Below, piece by piece: positions 59,601-64,000 of a stretch of DNA of 64,000 bases (position 1 is its first letter; every line of letters starts with the position of its first letter). A model generated the notes under the pieces. The model saw only the letters and a list, made by a program, of their open reading frames with translations. It ran no database searches and was not told the origin of the DNA. The stretch comes from Ooceraea biroi (Eukaryota > Arthropoda > Insecta > Hymenoptera > Formicidae). The position numbers were made by a program, and so were the translations under genes. The stretch lies in contig NC_039518.1 in assembly GCF_003672135.1 (NCBI RefSeq), positions 6,884,136 through 6,948,135 of the forward strand, read 5' to 3'.

Positions 59601-59891
59601 TAAGTTCTCTTTAAGATCTTTAGTGACGCATCAACGCATATATCTTTAGATTTGATAAACGATTTTGCAGATTGTTAGCAGACATAAAAGGCAAAGATCT
59701 CTTAGAACTGCAGTGGGAGCTCCAAGGACCTTCTCGGAGAATAAATATACAGCGTTATTTATAAAAATAAACAAATCGCACGCAAGCACACAAATCCCGG
59801 GTGTATCACGTAATTTCTAAGTTAGTACGTCGTCGCTTACAACAGATCTTTCGTAACGCTCGGGACGTTGGTCGTTGTCCAACTGCCAAAT
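56660..59891. other. Intron 2: no gene supported outside the GC-rich island
   Basis: Spacer between arrays 2 and 3. Apart from the island at 56.86-57.66 kb it is AT-rich with short frames. A GAGAGA-type purine-rich stretch lies near 59400-59470. Confidence 0.45.
56860..57660 (+). promoter_or_regulatory. CpG- and trinucleotide-rich island, possible internal promoter
   Basis: Strongly GC- and CpG-rich, with runs of TCG/TCC/TCA triplets at 56945-57010. These give Ser-rich or Asp/Glu-rich frames on the two strands, typical artefacts of triplet repeats. A donor-like GCAAG/GTGCGTACC is near 57555. Lying 6 kb upstream of the exon at 63411 and on the same strand, it could be an alternative promoter with an untranslated first exon. 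That is inference from composition and place only. Confidence 0.3.
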
Positions 59892-59893
59892 TA

Positions 59894-60930
59894 TTGGGTT
59901 GGCCAAAAAGTAATTGCGTTTTTTTCATATAAATAAAAGGCGAATTTTTCATGGGAAACAAAAACTTTATTAAACAATATATTGTCCATTTTGTTTGATT
60001 ATCTTTTGCCATTTTTCAGGCAACTTCATGATTCCGCGCTCAAAAAAGTTCTTACCTTTTTCAGCAAAAAACAATTCCAACAACGATTTGATATCCTCAT
60101 CAGCAGTAAAGGTTTTACCATTCAAGGCGTTTTGCAAAGAACGAAACGAATGGTAATCCGATGGTGCCAGGTCTGGCGAATATGGTGGATGTGGTAACAC
60201 GTCCCATCCAAGCTGCAACAATTTTTCACGAGTGACCAAACTTGTACATGGTCTAGCGTTATCATGGTGAAACACAACACCTTTGCGATTCACCAATTCT
60301 CGACGTTTCTGTTTGATGGCATCGTTTAAGTTATCCAGTTGACGACAGTATACGTCTGAATTAATGGTTTGATTCCTTGCAAGCAGCTCAAAATACACAA
60401 TACCTTTAAAGTCCCACCAGACTGACAGCATATAATCTTTCTTTGGTGAATATCTGCTTTCGAAGTGCTTTCAGCAGGTTCATCACGCTTGCTCCACGAT
60501 CTTTTTCGTTTGACGTTGTTGTAGACGATCGATTTTTCGTCGCCTGTTATCATACGTTTCAAAAATGGATCATTTTCCTCACGTTTCAAAAATGGATCAT
60601 TTTCCTCACGTTTCAAAAGAGAATCGCAGATGTCAATACGCTTAGTGAGATGAATTTCTTTGAGCTCATGTGGTACCGAAATATCGAGCTTACTAATGTA
60701 TCCAAGTCGTTTTAAATGGTTTTCAACACTCGATTTCGATATGTTAAGATTCTCAGCAATCTCTCGTGTCGTTAAACGCCGATTCGAATCGATCAGTGCC
60801 TTTATTTTGCCATCATCAATTTCGATTGGCCTTCCTGAGCGTGGTGCATCTTTCACATTAAAATCTCCAGATTGAAATTTAGTAACCCAATTTTGACACT
60901 GCCGCAGTTTTAAAGCATCTTCGCCATATA
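59894..60930 (-). mobile_element. Mariner A copy A8, 5'-truncated
   Basis: Normal 3' end after TA. At CGCCATATA (60922-60930) the interior joins the 3' terminus of A9, the same breakpoint as A5/A6. Confidence 0.92.
59970..60930 (-). pseudogene. Mariner A transposase pseudogene (A8)
   Basis: N-terminus missing. The STSKAD stretch is intact, with no TGA. A 30-bp in-frame tandem duplication repeats EENDPFLKR (60560-60615). A two-base insertion near 60432 shifts the frame. The first-Asp motif reads TGDEKS, Trp replaced by Ser. Confidence 0.88.
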
Positions 60931-61939
60931 TTGGGTTGGCCAAAAAGTAATTGCGTTTTTTTTTATATAAATAAAAGACGAATTTTTCATGGGAAGCAAA
61001 AACTTTATTAAACAATATATTGTCCATTTTGTTTGATTATCTTTTGCCATTTTTCAGGCAACTTCATGATTCCGCGCTCAAAACAGTTCTTACCTTTTTC
61101 AGCAAAAAACAATTCCAACAACGATTTGATATCCTCATCAGCAGTAAAGGTTTTACCATTCAAGGCGTTTTGCAAAGAACGAAACGAATGGTAATCTGAT
61201 GGTGCCAGGTCTGGCGAATATAGTGGATGTGGTAACACGTCCCATCCAAGCTGCAACAATTTTTCACGAGTGACCAGACTTGTACGTGGTCTAGCGTTAT
61301 CATGGTGAAACACAACCCCTTTGCGATTCACCAATTCTCGACGTTTCTGTTTGATGGCATCGTTTAATTTATCCAGTTGACGGCAGTATACGTCTGAATT
61401 AATGGTTTGATTCCTTGCAAGCAGCTCAAAATACGCAATACCTTTAAAGTCCCACCAGACTGACAGCATAATCTTTCTTTGGTGAATATCTGCTTTCGAA
61501 GTGCTTTCAGCAGGTTCATCACGCTTGCTCCACGATCTTTTTCGTTTGACGTTGTTGTAGACGATCGATTTTTCGTCGCCTGTTATCATACGTTTCAAAA
61601 ATGGATCATTTTCCTCACGTTTCAAAAGAGAATCGCAGATGTCAATACGCTTAGTGAGATGAATTTCTTTGAGCTCATGTGGTACCCAAATATCGAGCTT
61701 ACTAATGTATCCAAGTCGTTTTAAATGGTTTTCAACACTCGATTTCAATACGTTAAGATTCTCAGCAATCTCTCGTGTCGTTAAACGCCGATTGGAATCG
61801 ATCAGTGCCTTTATTTTGCCATCATCAATTTCGATTGGCCTTCCTGAGCGTGGTGCATCTTTCACATTAAAATCTGCAGATCCAAATTTAGTAAACCAAT
61901 TTTGGCACTGCCGCAGTTTTAAAGCATCTTCGCCATATA
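60931..61939 (-). mobile_element. Mariner A copy A9, 5'-truncated
   Basis: Third occurrence of the CGCCATATA/TTGGG breakpoint, joining the 3' terminus of A10 at 61940. Confidence 0.92.
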
Positions 61940-61952
61940 TTGGGTTGGTCAA
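61008..61952 (-). pseudogene. Mariner A transposase, longest open frame of the family but lacking the N-terminus (A9)
   Basis: Open for 314 codons with no internal stop. The first residues are read from A10's terminal repeat, then YGEDALKLRQCQNWF onward is genuine. It keeps the second helix-turn-helix, DIWVPHELKE, TGDEKS with the first Asp (Trp to Ser), HHDNARPR, SPDLAPSDYH with the third Asp, and the C-terminus. The first half of the N-terminal DNA-binding domain and the 5' inverted repeat are absent, so it cannot be an autonomous element. Confidence 0.88.
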
Positions 61953-63213
61953 AAAGTAATTGCGTTTTTTTCATATAAATAAAAGGCGAATATTTCATGG
62001 GAAACAAAAACTTTATTAAACAATATATTGTCCATTTTGTTTGATTATCTTTTGCCATTTTTCAGGCAACTTCATGATTCCGCGCTCAAAAAAGTTCTTA
62101 TCTTTTCAGCAAAAAACAATTCCAACAACGATTTGATATCCTCATCAGCAGTCAAGGTTTTACCATGCAAGGCGTTTTGCAAAGAACGAAACAAATGGTA
62201 ATCTGATGGTGCCAGGTCTGGCGAATATGGTGGATGTGGTAACACATCCCATCCAAGCTGCAACAATTTTTCACGAGTGACCAAACTTGTACGTGGTCTA
62301 GCGTTATCATGGTGAAACACAACACCTTTGCGATTCACCAATTCTCGACGTTTCTGTTTGATGGCATCATTTAATTTATCCAGTTGACGACAGTATACGT
62401 CTGAATTAATGGTTTGATTCCTTGCAAGCAGCTCGAAATACACAATACCTTTAAAGTCCCACCAGACTGACAGCATAATCTTTCTTTGGTGAATATCTGC
62501 TTTTCAAGTGCTTTCAGCAGGTTCATCACGATCTTTTTCGTTTGACGTTGTTGTAGACGATCGATTTTTCGTCGCCTGTTATCATACGTTTCAAAAATGG
62601 ATCATTTTCCTCACGTTTCAAAAGAGAATCGCAGATGTCAATACGCTCAGTGAGATGAATTTCTTTGAGCTCATGTGGTACCCAAATATCGAGCTTACTA
62701 ATGTATCCAAGTCGTTTTAAATGGTTTTCAACACTCGATTTCGATATGTTAAGATTCCCAGCAATCTCTCGTGTCGTTAAACGCCAATTGGAATCGATCA
62801 GTGCCTTTATTTTGCCATTATCAATTTCGATTGGCCTTCCTGAGCGTGGTGCATCTTTCACATTAAAATCTGCAGATCGAAATTTAGTTAACCAATTTTG
62901 ACACTGCCGCAGTTTTAAAGCATCTTCGCCATAAACATGACATGGCTTTTTATGAGCTTGCACTGCGTTTTTCCCTTTTCGGAAGTAATAAAACAAAATG
63001 TGAGGAAAATGTTCTTTTTGATTTTCCATTTTAAAATCGACGGCAAACAAACAATTGTTAACGAAATCGTGTACTTTCTTTTTGTAAAACAAGCTTGAAC
63101 TGTGAGTTGTTAACCTACATAATGAATTTGCGGTTTAGAATGAAGTTAGTTACGTTTCAAGACATGTATGTCCATCTATTGGAAAAAACGCAATTACTTT
63201 TTGGCCAACCCAA
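61940..63213 (-). mobile_element. Mariner A copy A10, full length
   Basis: 1274 bp with both ends (the 3' end reads TTGGGTTGGTCAAAAAG, one substitution), followed by TA at 63214-63215. It ends 197 bp before the next host exon. Confidence 0.92.
62017..63029 (-). pseudogene. Mariner A transposase pseudogene (A10)
   Basis: Start MENQKEHFPHILFYYFRKGK and open to KRKRS, where the same 11-bp deletion seen in A1-A4 shifts the frame. A TGA in STSKAD and a one-base loss near 62106 (ending in SAES) follow. HHDNARPR and SPDLAPSDYH present. Confidence 0.88.
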
Positions 63214-63410
63214 TAGAATTGTAACCGTCCGAAAGCACAGAATCGCGCGAGGACATGCGGATCCGCGGAAGTATAGCAAGTTCCCGTCCCGAAAATATAG
63301 ACGTCGAGAGATATCGAAACACTTAAGTGTCCGCTCGCAGAAAAATTGAAAAGCCCGAGAAAGACGCGCGAGCAAAATCGCTAACGTTTCCGATTGTTGT
63401 GACGTTTCAG

Positions 63411-64000
63411 CGTCGACCACAGGATCGTGCCATGACGCGGGCATCACCGACGTGAACTCCAACCACAATCACCATCCTCACAACTATCTTCATCACGGAT
63501 ACAATCAGCACGAGCATCGGCCCGAAGACCGAGTCCCATCGTCCTCCTCGATGTCTACCTTGCTATGTTGCGAGCCGGTGTCGGCTGGCCGACCACGGGC
63601 CAACCTGAAACTCGTGCTGAATCGCAGCCTGAGCGAGCCGGGACCGAGCCCTTGTGCCTTCCCGGCATCGCCAACCGCGTCGCCAATCGCCACCTCCGTT
63701 AGCAGCAGCGGCGGTTGCAGCGACAGCGGAAACGGCAGCCTAAGCAGCAACAGCAGCAGCAACGACAACGTTAACGGCAGCCCCATCCAGATACCGTCGA
63801 TTGTCATCGACGAGGAGGCGAACGGCGACGACGACGGCGACAGCGGCGACGTCCATCGCCGTGGCTTTCACCACCTGCATTACCACCACCATCATCATCA
63901 CCACCTTCATCACTTGCACCATCATCAACACCTGACGGTGACCACGAAGCGTTGCAAGCTGGAGACCGCCAGCCTGCCCACCAGTCCTTGCGCGGAAAAC
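63411..64000 (+). CDS. Host gene, third recognised coding exon, runs off the window
   Basis: Acceptor GTGACGTTTCAG/CG; joined to the 46532 donor the split codon is GCG (Ala) and the frame is open for at least 196 codons to the window edge. Features in order: a His/Asn-rich start, the Leu-rich block NLKLVLNRSLSEPGPSPC (exon residues about 65-82) containing RSLSEP, a match to the mode-1 14-3-3 motif RSxSxP, then Ser-Pro repeats, a Ser/Asn/Gly-rich tract, an acidic stretch (DEEANGDDDGDSGD), a His-rich run near 63866-63935 and KRCKLETASLPTSP. Low-complexity His/Ser runs are common in insect transcriptional regulators and signalling adaptors. No family is recognised. Confidence 0.88.

Overview
The window is eukaryotic, almost certainly insect and most likely an ant or other hymenopteran. 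The evidence is AT-rich intergenic DNA with GC-rich CpG islands, a short (TTAGG)n tract, split exons with consensus splice sites, and many mariner-type transposons. I name no species. Most of the 64 kb is mobile DNA. The only host gene I can support is on the + strand, as three exons at 39.7, 46.4 and 63.4 kb with matching phases; it runs off the right edge. It encodes a Ser/Pro-rich, later His-rich protein that I do not recognise.

Layout. 1-19248: a very large inverted repeat. The left arm (1-3713) ends at a 100-N gap inside a 695-bp tandem repeat. The right arm is 16261-19248. Between them lie noisy, degraded copies of a Mos1-like mariner (element C) in both orientations. 19.3-20.8 kb: a TIR-bounded repeat with a 579-bp foldback MITE inside it. 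22.5-24.9 kb: a cecropia-like mariner (element D) tandemly duplicated. 26.1-31.2 kb: four head-to-tail copies of mariner A. 31.7-33.3 kb: a foldback-like element with 137-bp internal repeats and a 6-bp target duplication. 34.0-35.1 kb: a Transib-like element (CACAGTG ends, 5-bp duplication). 35.6-38.9 kb: three TTAA-target elements in a row that share single TTAA sites. 41.1-46.3 kb: four head-to-tail copies of mariner B, two with complete transposase frames, inside the first intron of the host gene. 46.5-63.4 kb: a 16.9-kb second intron holding a TTAA element, a second foldback MITE and two more mariner A arrays (53.1-56.7 and 59.9-63.2 kb).

The common theme is that four unrelated mariner families, and one TTAA family, each occur as same-orientation tandem arrays with very regular junctions: (TA)3, (TA)5, a single TTAA, or a full copy fused at a TA to a 5'-truncated copy. 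This suggests repeated self-targeting at flanking or internal TA sites, followed by unequal exchange, though assembly artefacts must be excluded for the left third. No tRNA, rRNA or CRISPR array was recognised.
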